Source: an uncultured Mailhella sp.
GTDB taxonomy: Bacteria; Desulfobacterota; Desulfovibrionia; Desulfovibrionales; Desulfovibrionaceae
Direction of reading: 5' to 3'
NCBI RefSeq assembly: GCF_905187505.1
Contig: NZ_CAJJIC010000022.1
Span: forward strand, 1-26,388
Length of the DNA: 26,388 nucleotides
Shown here: positions 14,304 to 22,895 of the stretch, piece after piece
Position numbering within the stretch: position 1 is the stretch's first letter
Layout of the letters: each line of letters opens with the position of its first letter
Translations under genes and position numbers: made by a program
Notes under the pieces: model-generated
Told to the model about the DNA's origin: nothing
The model's database searches: none
The model's input: only the letters and a program-made list of their open reading frames with translations

Positions 14304-15593
14304 ATGATGCTTTTCGGAAAAGCAGTAGGCATGACGCTGACCGTCTTTCTTTTAGGCGGAGCGTGCGTAGGAACGGCAGAGGCCAAAGAGTACAAGATCG
14401 GTGGCATGTATACCCTCGACTACCATGACGGCAGGCGCGCCGACTGGGGCGAGTATGAACTTGAAGGGGCATACATGGCCATTGAGGACATCAATACGTC
14501 GGGAATGCTCGGCGGTGATACCATCAGCATGCCGCCGGAGCTGGTGGTCAATTATCGCTGCTGGCCAGAAGGAGCTGCGGAAAAGGCCAGGGGGCTTCTT
14601 GAAAAGGACATTGTTGCCCTTACCGGCGTCGACTGCAGCGGGCCTGCCGTGCTGATTGCCAGAGAGGCGGAAAAGTTTAAAACTCCCGTGGTTTCCGTAG
14701 GAGCCAATGCGGCAAGTCTGAGTTCCCCGTCAGAATTTCCCTATTATTACCGCAACGTGACTCCCAGCACCAGGTATGAAGGGTATCTGCTTGAAGTCGC
14801 AAGGCATTACGACATTGAGGAAATTGCCCTGTTCCATACGACGGACGCCTGGGGAGCCGGTGCCGCGGCCGTCATTCTGAACGATGCGGAAAAGCTCGGC
14901 ATCAATGTACGCCTTTCCTTCGGCTATTCGCGCAACGCCACCGTTGAGGAAGTGCAGGAAAAGATGGCCATGGTGAAGAAGCTCGGCATTAAAAGCGTGT
15001 TCATTACCATGCCTACGCCCGATACCGTGACGGTGTTCAAGACGCTTACCAACCTTGACATGAATCAGCCCGGCTACAGCTTTTTTGCCGCAGAAATGAC
15101 GTCGGCCGATGAAAAGCCTGATGCCATCAACGGTGCTTTCGGTTATCTTGCCCCCATGACCAGGCTCGTGCCCAGCAAGAAGCTCGATGCCTTTGCCGAA
15201 AGATTTTCCAAGAAGCTCGGCAGTCCCGTGGACATGAACTCCAAGGCGTTTTTCTACGGCGTGCTGTCGTATGATCATATGATGGCTCTCGGTCTTGCCA
15301 TGAAGGACGTTCTTTCTCAGAAGAAGGAGATGACGGGCGACAATCTCATGGCCGCGTTGCGCAGACTGTCCTTCGACGGCCTTTCTGGACGCCAGAATCT
15401 CGCCCCCGGCACCAACGACCGTGAAATCATGGCCGTGGAAATCATGAACTGTCAGGGCTATAAGGAAGACGGTAGGACGGTGAATTTCGTTCCCGTGGGA
15501 TTCGTGGATTCCGTGACGGGCAAACTTAGCATTGACGAGGGCAGTATTCTCTGGCCTGGACATACGTCCACGCCTCCAAACTCCGGGCGTTGA
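14304..15593 (+). CDS. Orphan periplasmic substrate-binding protein (type I, LivK/Peripla_BP_6-like)
   Basis: This 429-aa exported protein has a signal peptide (about 1-27, cut near AEA-KEY) and a type I periplasmic-binding fold. Recognisable segments are YKIGGMYTL, LEGAYMAIEDINTSGMLGG, IVALTGVDCSGPAVLIA and YYYRNVTPSTRYEGYLLEVA, typical of branched-chain amino acid, amide or urea receptors. No lipobox is obvious. The ATG at 14304 follows GGGAGG; an ATG at 14307 is also possible. No permease or ATPase genes of the Liv type are near, so it either joins a distant transporter or delivers ligand to the kinase sensor. Expression is predicted to depend on sigma-54 and the upstream response regulator. 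The ligand is not readable from sequence. Confidence 0.92.
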   Translation: MMLFGKAVGMTLTVFLLGGACVGTAEAKEYKIGGMYTLDYHDGRRADWGEYELEGAYMAIEDINTSGMLGGDTISMPPELVVNYRCWPEGAAEKARGLLEKDIVALTGVDCSGPAVLIAREAEKFKTPVVSVGANAASLSSPSEFPYYYRNVTPSTRYEGYLLEVARHYDIEEIALFHTTDAWGAGAAAVILNDAEKLGINVRLSFGYSRNATVEEVQEKMAMVKKLGIKSVFITMPTPDTVTVFKTLTNLDMNQPGYSFFAAEMTSADEKPDAINGAFGYLAPMTRLVPSKKLDAFAERFSKKLGSPVDMNSKAFFYGVLSYDHMMALGLAMKDVLSQKKEMTGDNLMAALRRLSFDGLSGRQNLAPGTNDREIMAVEIMNCQGYKEDGRTVNFVPVGFVDSVTGKLSIDEGSILWPGHTSTPPNSGR

Positions 15594-15621
15594 GGCAGGA
15601 AACTTGCAGTGAAAGCATTTT

Positions 15622-15649
15622 GGCCGGGGAAGCTGTCCCCGGCCTTTTT
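15622..15649 (+). terminator. Rho-independent terminator after the orphan binding protein
   Basis: Perfect 9-bp stem GGCCGGGGA / TCCCCGGCC (15622-15630 and 15636-15644) with a 5-base loop, followed by five T residues. It lies 28 bases after the stop codon. Confidence 0.93.
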
Positions 15650-15665
15650 GTATCTGCATGATAAG

Positions 15666-15713
15666 GAAAAGGCCGGCAACCCGGACGTTTGGAGTCGGGC
15701 TGTCGGCCTTTTC
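15666..15713. terminator. Long hairpin, probable bidirectional terminator
   Basis: Outer 10-bp arms GAAAAGGCCG (15666-15675) and CGGCCTTTTC (15704-15713), plus inner pairing CCCG/CGGG, make a long interrupted stem. Both strands exit with TTTTC. It lies 93 bases past the end of the leftward Spy-like gene and could serve that gene as well as back up the previous terminator. Confidence 0.65.
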
Positions 15714-15806
15714 AAGATGATTATGCTGAAAGGGGGACAAAAGCGGCGCTCAACAGAACGCGGAGGCTATAGTCGAGAATGAAAAATGAATTGTTCCGAT
15801 CAGAGA

Positions 15807-16265
15807 TCAGCGGTTGTATCCGCGACCCATGCCCTGACCCATGCCCTGGCCGCGGCCGTATCCGTAGCCGTCATGATGGCGGAACTGGGGGCAGGGCAGA
15901 CCGGCCTTTTCCATCTTGGCGTAGAATTCGTCGTTCACGGTGCGGATCTGGGTGCGCAGCTTGGTGATGTCGGAGGCGAGCTGGCGCAGTTCCACGGGAG
16001 TGGCGTTGGGATTGCGGGAGAGCGCGTTCAGGGTCATGCGCTTTTCCATGAGGCTGTCACGCAGGGGAGCGAGGGCTGCGTAGTGTTCTTCGTGCAGCTT
16101 GTCGAACTGGGCCTTCTGTTCGTCGGTGAGATTGGGCAGAACCGGGCAGGAGGCGGCCTGGTATCCGTGGCGGCCGTGGAAGTCGGGATGAGCCATGGCG
16201 GCGACGGGGATGCTGGTGGCGAAGATGATGGCGGCGAGAGAGGTGACGATGGTCTTTCTGGTCAT
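15807..16265 (-). CDS. Spy/CpxP/ZraP-like periplasmic protein, paralogue 1
   Basis: This 152-aa exported protein has a signal peptide (1-25, cut AMA-HP). A Cys40-Pro pair and the LTDEQ motif (46-50) are followed by long amphipathic helices (LHEEHYAALAPLRDSLMEKRMTLNAL), the Spy/CpxP/ZraP plan of periplasmic chaperones and metal-stress proteins. The C-terminus carries a second CP (125-126), HH and a Gly/Tyr/Gln/Met-rich tail that may bind metal. The ATG at 16265 is chosen because AAGGAA precedes it and the signal peptide begins there. An upstream in-frame ATG lies in the leader. A close paralogue is encoded at 17234-17704. Family knowledge suggests a role in envelope or metal stress; this copy's job is inferred. 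Confidence 0.88.
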   Translation of the reverse strand: MTRKTIVTSLAAIIFATSIPVAAMAHPDFHGRHGYQAASCPVLPNLTDEQKAQFDKLHEEHYAALAPLRDSLMEKRMTLNALSRNPNATPVELRQLASDITKLRTQIRTVNDEFYAKMEKAGLPCPQFRHHDGYGYGRGQGMGQGMGRGYNR

Positions 16266-16327
16266 GGGATGTTCCTTTTGAACGTGGTGGTGGAGTAGAG
16301 AAGGAGTGATGTGGACCACGGGTTCAG

Positions 16328-16371
16328 TATATAGGCAACGACGTGTTTTATGTCACGTTTCAAACTGTTTC
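16328..16371 (-). promoter_or_regulatory. Promoter of Spy-like paralogue 1 with upstream repeats
   Basis: On the minus strand GTGACA (16356-16351), a 17-base spacer and TATATA (16333-16328) form a good sigma-70 promoter. Two GAAAC repeats 10 bases apart (16371-16367 and 16361-16357) abut the -35. That layout suits an OmpR/CpxR-type activator. A GTGG-A-CCAC palindrome lies near the predicted start, within 16311-16319. All these elements recur, with one change, at the second copy. Confidence 0.7.
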
Positions 16372-16383
16372 GCCTTTTGTTGC

Positions 16384-17112
16384 GAAAGGAAAGATACGAG
16401 CCCTTGATCGGGCCGGCAGCAAGAAAGGAAAGCCTTTTTCGGAAGGTTTGGGGACGGACGGCGGTTTGACGCTGCTTTGCAGAAAGGCCGTGTCTGTTGA
16501 TGCAGGCGTTGCACAGGGCATAAGTTTTATGACAACTCTTTGATAAAAATGATTTTTTGTGCTTCGTTCCGAGAGATGCGCCTTGTCGCCGCTGTTTTCA
16601 GTTTTGTTTCCTTTTCTTGCAGAATGCCGCCGAAGAATATTGCGGGTGACGAAAAAAAGCGACGTGGAGCACGTGGCGGACAAAGAGGGGGAAGACGTCA
16701 TGACAGGGAAAGAGAATGCGGCCGTGCGCAAGATCCCTTGTCTGTCTTCGGATGACGGTAGTCGGCGATGGCACAGAGACGGCAGTCTGCGGGACAGCAG
16801 GGGGCGGCGTCCGGCGCGATTCGGCCGCATGCAGCGTCGTTCCCGCCCGCCCGTCCGTCGCCCCATGCTGTCCGGGATGCCCGCCGCATGAGCGTTTCAT
16901 GGGAAAACGTCCGGCGGGAGACGGGCGTTCATGCTTCTCGGTCCGCTCGCTGTCTGCATTCTCTTCAGAAGCACGACGGCGGAGGTAAAGGGGAACCGTG
17001 CACCTGAGGCAGGGCCGGGCGAGTTTCCCGCCCCGGCCGGCTGCGGGACGTTTCCCCGACGTCGGCACGTCGTGTCGAGCTGCCGCGTCACTTCTTTTTC
17101 ACCGGTTAAATA
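16384..17112. other. Gene-poor spacer between the two Spy-like genes
   Basis: I find no convincing gene here. The best small frame runs from 16700 to 16891 on the plus strand (63 codons, MTGKENAAVRKIPC at the start) behind a GA-rich stretch. It becomes Arg/Pro-rich and looks like GC-driven noise. An AT-rich patch at about 16519-16560 contains the palindrome CATAAGTTTTATG. A weak hairpin with a T-rich tail lies near 17063-17098. Decayed coding DNA or a small RNA cannot be excluded. Confidence 0.4.
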
Positions 17113-17115
17113 AGG

Positions 17116-17157
17116 AACGCCGGAAGGCATGCGATTGACGTCATGTCTTCCGGCGTT
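17116..17157 (-). terminator. Hairpin, probable terminator of Spy-like paralogue 2
   Basis: Perfect 11-bp outer arms AACGCCGGAAG / CTTCCGGCGTT (17116-17126 and 17147-17157) are extended by five inner pairs. On the minus strand it is followed by CCTTATTTAA, a poor T-run. It begins 77 bases after the stop codon of the leftward gene. Confidence 0.55.
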
Positions 17158-17233
17158 GCGTTACAGAAGCTGTGTGTCGAACGAAATCGAGAGGTGCTTC
17201 TCGACAGAGGAGGGAAAAACGCCTTTTTCGTGA

Positions 17234-17704
17234 TCAGCGGTTGTATCCGCGACCCATGCCCATGCCCTGACCCATGCCCTGGCCGCGGCCGTATCCGTAG
17301 CCGTCATGATGGCGGAACTGGGGGCAGGGCAGACCGGCCTTTTCCATCTTGGCGTAGAAGTCGTCGTTCACGGTGCGGATCTGGGTCTGAATCTTGGAGA
17401 TGTCGGAAGCGAGCTGGCGCAGTTCCGTGGGCGTGGCGTTGGGGTTGCGGGAGAGGGCGTTCAGGGTCATGCGCTTTTCCATGAGACTGTCACGCAGGGG
17501 AGTGAGGGCGGCGTAATGTTCTTCGTGCAGCTTGTTGAACTGAGCCTTCTGTTCGTCGGTGAGGTTGGGCAGAGCCGGGCAGGAGGCGGGGACCTGACCG
17601 TTGTAGCCGCGTCCCTGGAAACCGGGATAGGCCATGGCGGCAACGGGAAGGCTGGCGGCGAAAATGACGGCGGCGAGGGCGGCGGCGATGGTCTTTCTGG
17701 TCAT
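17234..17704 (-). CDS. Spy/CpxP/ZraP-like periplasmic protein, paralogue 2
   Basis: This 156-aa paralogue of the protein at 15807-16265 has the same signal peptide plan (cut AMA-YP), SCPALPNLTDEQ motif and helical core LHEEHYAALTPLRDSLMEKRMTLNALSRNPNATP. It also has the same CPQFRHHDGYGYGRGQGMG C-terminus with one extra GM unit. Differences cluster just after the signal peptide (FQGRGYNGQVPA versus FHGRHGYQAA), where His residues present in copy 1 are missing. That could alter metal binding. The ATG at 17704 follows AAGGAA; the upstream in-frame ATG is in the leader. It has its own promoter and terminator, so the two genes are not an operon. Confidence 0.88.
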   Translation of the reverse strand: MTRKTIAAALAAVIFAASLPVAAMAYPGFQGRGYNGQVPASCPALPNLTDEQKAQFNKLHEEHYAALTPLRDSLMEKRMTLNALSRNPNATPTELRQLASDISKIQTQIRTVNDDFYAKMEKAGLPCPQFRHHDGYGYGRGQGMGQGMGMGRGYNR

Positions 17705-17766
17705 GGAGTGTTCCTTTTTGGATGAGTGATGAAGAGTGAAGAGAGTGATGTGGACCACGGGTTCAG

Positions 17767-17810
17767 TATATAGGCAACAGCGCGATTTCTGTCACGTTTC
17801 AAACTCTTTC
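17767..17810 (-). promoter_or_regulatory. Promoter of Spy-like paralogue 2 with upstream repeats
   Basis: On the minus strand GTGACA (17795-17790), 17 bases and TATATA (17772-17767) match copy 1 exactly in sequence and spacing. The upstream pair is GAAAG (17810-17806) and GAAAC (17800-17796), again 10 bases apart. Start is predicted near 17760, leaving a leader of about 56 bases. The spacer itself differs between copies, so conservation is confined to likely functional parts. Confidence 0.7.
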
Positions 17811-17823
17811 GCTCTTTCTTGCG

Positions 17824-18140
17824 GGCGGAAAGGCGGGAGGGGAGAACAGGCAACACTGCGCAAGATAGGAGGGCTGAACCGTGATTTTGGAGGGCCTGCG
17901 ACGGAGGCGAGGCGGAGCGTCGTGCTTCGCATCTGAGCCTGTAGGCGCACGGCAAGGCGGCCCCCGATCCAAGAATCATGATAACATGGTGAAAAGAAGA
18001 ATATTTTGAGAAGCGACGCGATGCCGGCCTTGTTTGCCGCCATGTTTCCGTATCTTTCCGTACGGCGTCCGAACAGGTCTGAAGCCGAGGGAAAAAACGT
18101 CCGTTCTTTTGAGAGGGGCGGAAAAAGGAGGAAATGGCCG
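17824..18140. other. Gene-poor stretch upstream of Spy-like paralogue 2
   Basis: About 315 bases hold no gene I can support. There is a purine-rich run with several GGAGG-like clusters (about 17835-17925) and an AT-rich patch at 17980-18010. Short open frames lack start signals and familiar motifs. I see no clear terminator for the leftward EamA gene that ends at 18141. Confidence 0.4.
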
Positions 18141-19037
18141 TTACTTTGAGGCGTGCAGGCGGTCTTTTTTGAGGCGTTGCACGATCTGGGGACCGGCCAT
18201 GACGAGCAGCACGGCGAAGCAGATGACGGCCACGCCCGCGAACACGCCCGCGGTGGCAGGCTCGTCGAAGACGAGTATGCCCACGGTGACGGCGGTGACG
18301 GGCTCCATGACGCCGAGTATCGATGCCATGGTCGAGCCTATGCGCTGAATGGCCAGAACGAGGGTGAGATTGGACACGGCCGCGGTGATCACGGCAAGCA
18401 GCACGGCAAGCGCGGCTTCGCTCCAGGATTGCAGCCACACGAACGTACCGGAAACAAGCGCGTTCACAAGGGAGGCCAGCATGCCGAAGAACAGCACCCA
18501 GAAGGTGATGCTGAGCCCGGAAATGCTGCGTATGCGGGCGACGTGCAGTCCTGAGATGTAAACGGCGTTGCACAGGGCGGAAACAAGCAGAAGCACTATG
18601 CCTTTGGCGCTGACGGCGCCCTCACCCTCGCCGCCGCTCAGAAGAAACACGCCCAGAATGGCGAGGGCCACGGAAGTGGCGGTGATGAGGGAAGGCTTTT
18701 CATGGAAGAACACGATCATGATGATCATGACCATGAGCGGATAGAGAAACTGAAGCGTGGAGGCCACGCCGCTCGGCAGATAATGAAAGCCCTGAAACAT
18801 GAGCAGCGCGGCGAGGGCGTACATGATGCTGAGCACGGCCAGACGCGAAAGTTCCCGCACGGGCGCGGCCAGTCGTTCGTGACGGAGCACGGGAATGGGA
18901 AAAATGGTCAGTGCGCCGAAAAGAAAGCGATAGAACAGCACGCATTCCGCGGACATGCCGTCGTGCAGAAGGGGCAGGCTGAACAGAGGGATGAGGCCGA
19001 ACGCGGCGGAAGAGACAAGCGCGAGAAGAAAGCCCAT
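18141..19037 (-). CDS. DMT-superfamily exporter with two EamA domains
   Basis: This 298-aa inner-membrane protein of ten predicted helices is arranged as two EamA repeats (about 1-138 and 146-285). Typical features are the N-terminal GFLLALVSSAAFGLIPLF helix, FYRFLFGALTIF in repeat 1 and GSTMASILGVMEPVTAVTVGILVFDE in repeat 2. Relatives export metabolites or amino acids (RhaT/YdcZ/RarD-like); the substrate cannot be predicted. The ATG at 19037 is preceded on the minus strand by CGGAGG at proper spacing and coincides with the first helix. A longer in-frame reading to 19295 lacks a ribosome site and is not membrane-like. It is transcribed in the same direction as uvrC, 272 bases downstream of it, with no visible terminator between them. 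Confidence 0.92.
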   Translation of the reverse strand: MGFLLALVSSAAFGLIPLFSLPLLHDGMSAECVLFYRFLFGALTIFPIPVLRHERLAAPVRELSRLAVLSIMYALAALLMFQGFHYLPSGVASTLQFLYPLMVMIIMIVFFHEKPSLITATSVALAILGVFLLSGGEGEGAVSAKGIVLLLVSALCNAVYISGLHVARIRSISGLSITFWVLFFGMLASLVNALVSGTFVWLQSWSEAALAVLLAVITAAVSNLTLVLAIQRIGSTMASILGVMEPVTAVTVGILVFDEPATAGVFAGVAVICFAVLLVMAGPQIVQRLKKDRLHASK

Positions 19038-19309
19038 GGCGGCCTCCGAAGCATGGTCGCCTGAGAAGTCGTGCGGCGAAGCTTCCGCAGAAACGCTGTC
19101 GAAAAGGCATGGTCTTGTGGCGAATGGTGCTTCGTGCCGGCTTCGGGCGACGCAGGGCGATGCCGGCGCAGAGCTTATAGCACGGAAGAGCGGCGCCGTG
19201 AAGAGCGCAACGTACTTTGGGAGGAGTCCCGGCACGTCCGAGGACGGAACTGCGGTCGGGAAGGCTGCGCGGCACGGGCGGAAGAGGCTGGACATGGCTT
19301 CGGACCGCG

Positions 19310-21409
19310 TCAGAGCTTCTGCAGGGCGTCCCGGATGGCTTCGGCCTTCTTTTTCCCGATGCCGGGCAGATCCATGAGCCGTGAGAGCGGGGCGGCCTTC
19401 ATGTCGGCAACCGAGTCGAAGTGTTCCCAGAGAAGCTGGGCGGTCTTCATGCCTATGCCGGGAAGCTGCCGAAGCTCGCCGCTGAAGGCCTGCCGGGCGC
19501 GTGCCTGTCTGTGTCGGCCGATGGAAAAGTCATGCGCAGCATCGCGCACCACCTGAAGAAACAGCAGCTCCGGACAGCCTTCGCGCAGCGGCAGAGGATT
19601 GCTTCTGCCCGGCACGAAGATGCGGTCGGCCACGTTGCCCGCGCGGCGGTCGGCGTGCCCCCGTTCGTCCCTGGCCTTGGCTATGCCCGCAAGGAGAAAG
19701 GGCAGACGGCCGTTCTCTTCCGCGGCAAGCTCTTCGACGAGAATCCTGTGCACGGCGGCAAGCTGGCCGCGGCCGCCGTCGATGAGCAGAAGGTCTGGCC
19801 ACGGTTCTCCGTGCTCAAGACGCCTTTTCGCCCACATGGACAGCGCGGCGTAGTCGTCGCCGTCCGCGCCTTCGATGTTCCAGACTCGATAGTCTTCCCT
19901 GAGAGGACGTCCGTCCTCGTAGATCACCGCGCCCACCTTGGTGGATTCGCCGCCGGTGTGGGACACGTCGGCGCATTCCACGCGGATGACGGGTCTGTCG
20001 AAGTGAAACGCTGCGGCCAGTCTGTCCGCAAGGGAGGCGTCCTTTCGGTTTTTGGCGGACTCGCGGGCGTTGCTGCGCGCCATGTCCAGAAGGCGGCGCT
20101 CTTCGTCGTTTCTCGGCACGGCTATGCGTACCGGCCCTCCGCGAAGCTCGGTGAGCACGGCTTCCAGCGCTTCCTGTCCGGTTTCGCCGTCCTGGCCGTC
20201 GTCCGAAGGGGATGCGTTGCGCCTGTCCTCTTCGGCGATCAGTGCCGCGGCCTGTTCCATGAGCGAGGGGGCGTGGACGGGCTTTGCATCGGAAGGGGAA
20301 ACTGAGACCTCAAGAGTGTCTTCGCCCAGAAAGCAGGGCGTGACGCCGTCGCCCGCAAGAAAGGGCGAGCCCATGCTTGCCGAGGCGTGCGGCGCGACGA
20401 GCGCGCTTTCCGAGTCCACGGCAAGCCCGCTTCCCGAAAGACCGGCTTCCCATGGAAGATAGGGCAGCACTATGCGGGGAGGAATGGAACGTTCCGCCTG
20501 ATAGAACTGGCCGAGAAAGCTCCACAGAAGTTCCGAGGCGTCCTCCAGACCGAGCCCCGGCCAGAAAAAGGCGCTGCGGTCCTGCACGAGTCCGTGGCGC
20601 ACGAACACCACGCCGAGGGCGAGGCCGTCGGGCATGCTCACCAGGCCGAGCACGTCCATGTCGCCGCCGCTCTGGAGAACGATGGCCTGTTTTTCCACGG
20701 TCTTTTCTATGGCGCGTATCTGGTCGCGCAGCGAGGCCGCACGCTCGAACTCCAGATGTTCGGAGGCTTCCTCCATGGCCTTTTTCAGCGTGTCCACAAG
20801 TTCCGTGGACTTGCCGGAGAGCAGAAGCGCCACGCGTTTTGTCAGGTCGGCATAGGCCCGGGCCGTGATCTCTCCGGTGCAGGGCGCCGAGCAGAGGTGA
20901 ATGTGGTGGTAGAGACAGGGCGTCTGTCTGTTCTTCATGGCCCTGTCGGAGCAGCGGCGCAGAGGAAAGATGCGGTGGATGGTCTTCCACGTTTCGCGTG
21001 CGGCAAGTCCGGCGGTGAACGGACCGAAATATCGCGCGCCGTCGCGTTTCTTCATGCGGCGGACGATTTCCAGCCGGGGAAAGGGATCCTTTTCCGAAAG
21101 GCGGAACATGACGTACTGCTTGTCGTCGCGCAGGCAGATGTTGTAGTGCGGCCGGTGCTTCTTGATGAGGCTGGCTTCGAGAAGAAGCGCCTCCTTTTCC
21201 GTGGTGGTGGTGAGAAATTCTATGCCTGCCGCGCGGCCTATCATGGCCGCGGTCTTGGCCGTGAGCTGATCTGCAGGACGGAAGTAGGAGAGCACGCGCC
21301 TGCGCAGGTTGCGGGCCTTGCCCACATAGATGATGCGCCCCCCGGCGTCCTTGTAGATGTAGACGCCGGGGGTCGCGGGAATGGCGGAAGGGGCGGGACG
21401 CTCCATCAC
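19310..21409 (-). CDS. uvrC: UvrABC excinuclease subunit C
   Basis: UvrC makes both incisions in nucleotide excision repair. In order are a GIY-YIG nuclease (TPGVYIYKDAGGRIIYVGKA, residues 13-32), the four cysteines C153, C165, C173 and C177 with the spacing of the E. coli Fe-S cluster ligands, and a UVR helix pair (about 205-240). The RNase H-like nuclease follows (DVSHTGGEST, LLIDGGRGQL, HDFSIGRHRQAR), then tandem helix-hairpin-helix motifs (LPGIGMKTAQLL, LPGIGKKKAEAI). At 699 aa it is about 90 longer than usual because of a low-complexity insert at about 322-415, between the UVR and RNase H parts. GTG at 21409 or ATG at 21406 may be the start. It follows purF by 5 bases, so the two are probably co-translated. 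Confidence 0.97.
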   Translation of the reverse strand: MMERPAPSAIPATPGVYIYKDAGGRIIYVGKARNLRRRVLSYFRPADQLTAKTAAMIGRAAGIEFLTTTTEKEALLLEASLIKKHRPHYNICLRDDKQYVMFRLSEKDPFPRLEIVRRMKKRDGARYFGPFTAGLAARETWKTIHRIFPLRRCSDRAMKNRQTPCLYHHIHLCSAPCTGEITARAYADLTKRVALLLSGKSTELVDTLKKAMEEASEHLEFERAASLRDQIRAIEKTVEKQAIVLQSGGDMDVLGLVSMPDGLALGVVFVRHGLVQDRSAFFWPGLGLEDASELLWSFLGQFYQAERSIPPRIVLPYLPWEAGLSGSGLAVDSESALVAPHASASMGSPFLAGDGVTPCFLGEDTLEVSVSPSDAKPVHAPSLMEQAAALIAEEDRRNASPSDDGQDGETGQEALEAVLTELRGGPVRIAVPRNDEERRLLDMARSNARESAKNRKDASLADRLAAAFHFDRPVIRVECADVSHTGGESTKVGAVIYEDGRPLREDYRVWNIEGADGDDYAALSMWAKRRLEHGEPWPDLLLIDGGRGQLAAVHRILVEELAAEENGRLPFLLAGIAKARDERGHADRRAGNVADRIFVPGRSNPLPLREGCPELLFLQVVRDAAHDFSIGRHRQARARQAFSGELRQLPGIGMKTAQLLWEHFDSVADMKAAPLSRLMDLPGIGKKKAEAIRDALQKL

Positions 21410-21414
21410 GGTGA

Positions 21415-22833
<1,419 letters not shown>

Positions 22834-22861
22834 ATGCCCTCCTTGAGGCAGAAATCAGAAC

Positions 22862-22886
22862 GGCCCGCCCGTAGTCCGGGCAGGCC
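22862..22886 (-). terminator. Hairpin between the NYN gene and purF, possible attenuator
   Basis: Arms GGCC+GCCCG and CGGGC+GGCC, with one mismatch and a 5-base loop, form a stable stem 9 bases after the NYN stop codon. The minus-strand tail (GTTCTGATTTC) is a weak T-run, so termination would be partial at best and purF may be read through. Confidence 0.4.
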
Positions 22887-22895
22887 GCAGTGGTT

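Larger units (their letters stand above)
15805..16383 (-). repeat. Duplicated block, copy 1 (Spy-like gene plus promoter)
   Basis: This block and 17232-17823 are closely similar over the gene, its leader and its promoter. Identity stops abruptly a few bases after the stop codon and just upstream of the promoter repeats. The most conserved non-coding parts are the stretch around TATATA (16308-16340) and the GTCACGTTTCAAACT stretch (16352-16366). Confidence 0.85.
17232..17823 (-). repeat. Duplicated block, copy 2 (Spy-like gene plus promoter)
   Basis: This block is similar to 15805-16383 over coding sequence, leader and promoter, in the same orientation about 1.4 kb away. Small in-frame length differences (an extra GM pair in the tail and a longer segment after the signal peptide) show that the copies have diverged under coding constraint. 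Confidence 0.85.

Noticed and set aside
16700..16891. Possible 63-codon gene between the Spy-like paralogues
   Set aside because: A GA-rich stretch precedes the ATG, but the protein turns Arg/Pro-rich and codon choice does not resemble neighbours. Kept only as a question in the spacer finding.
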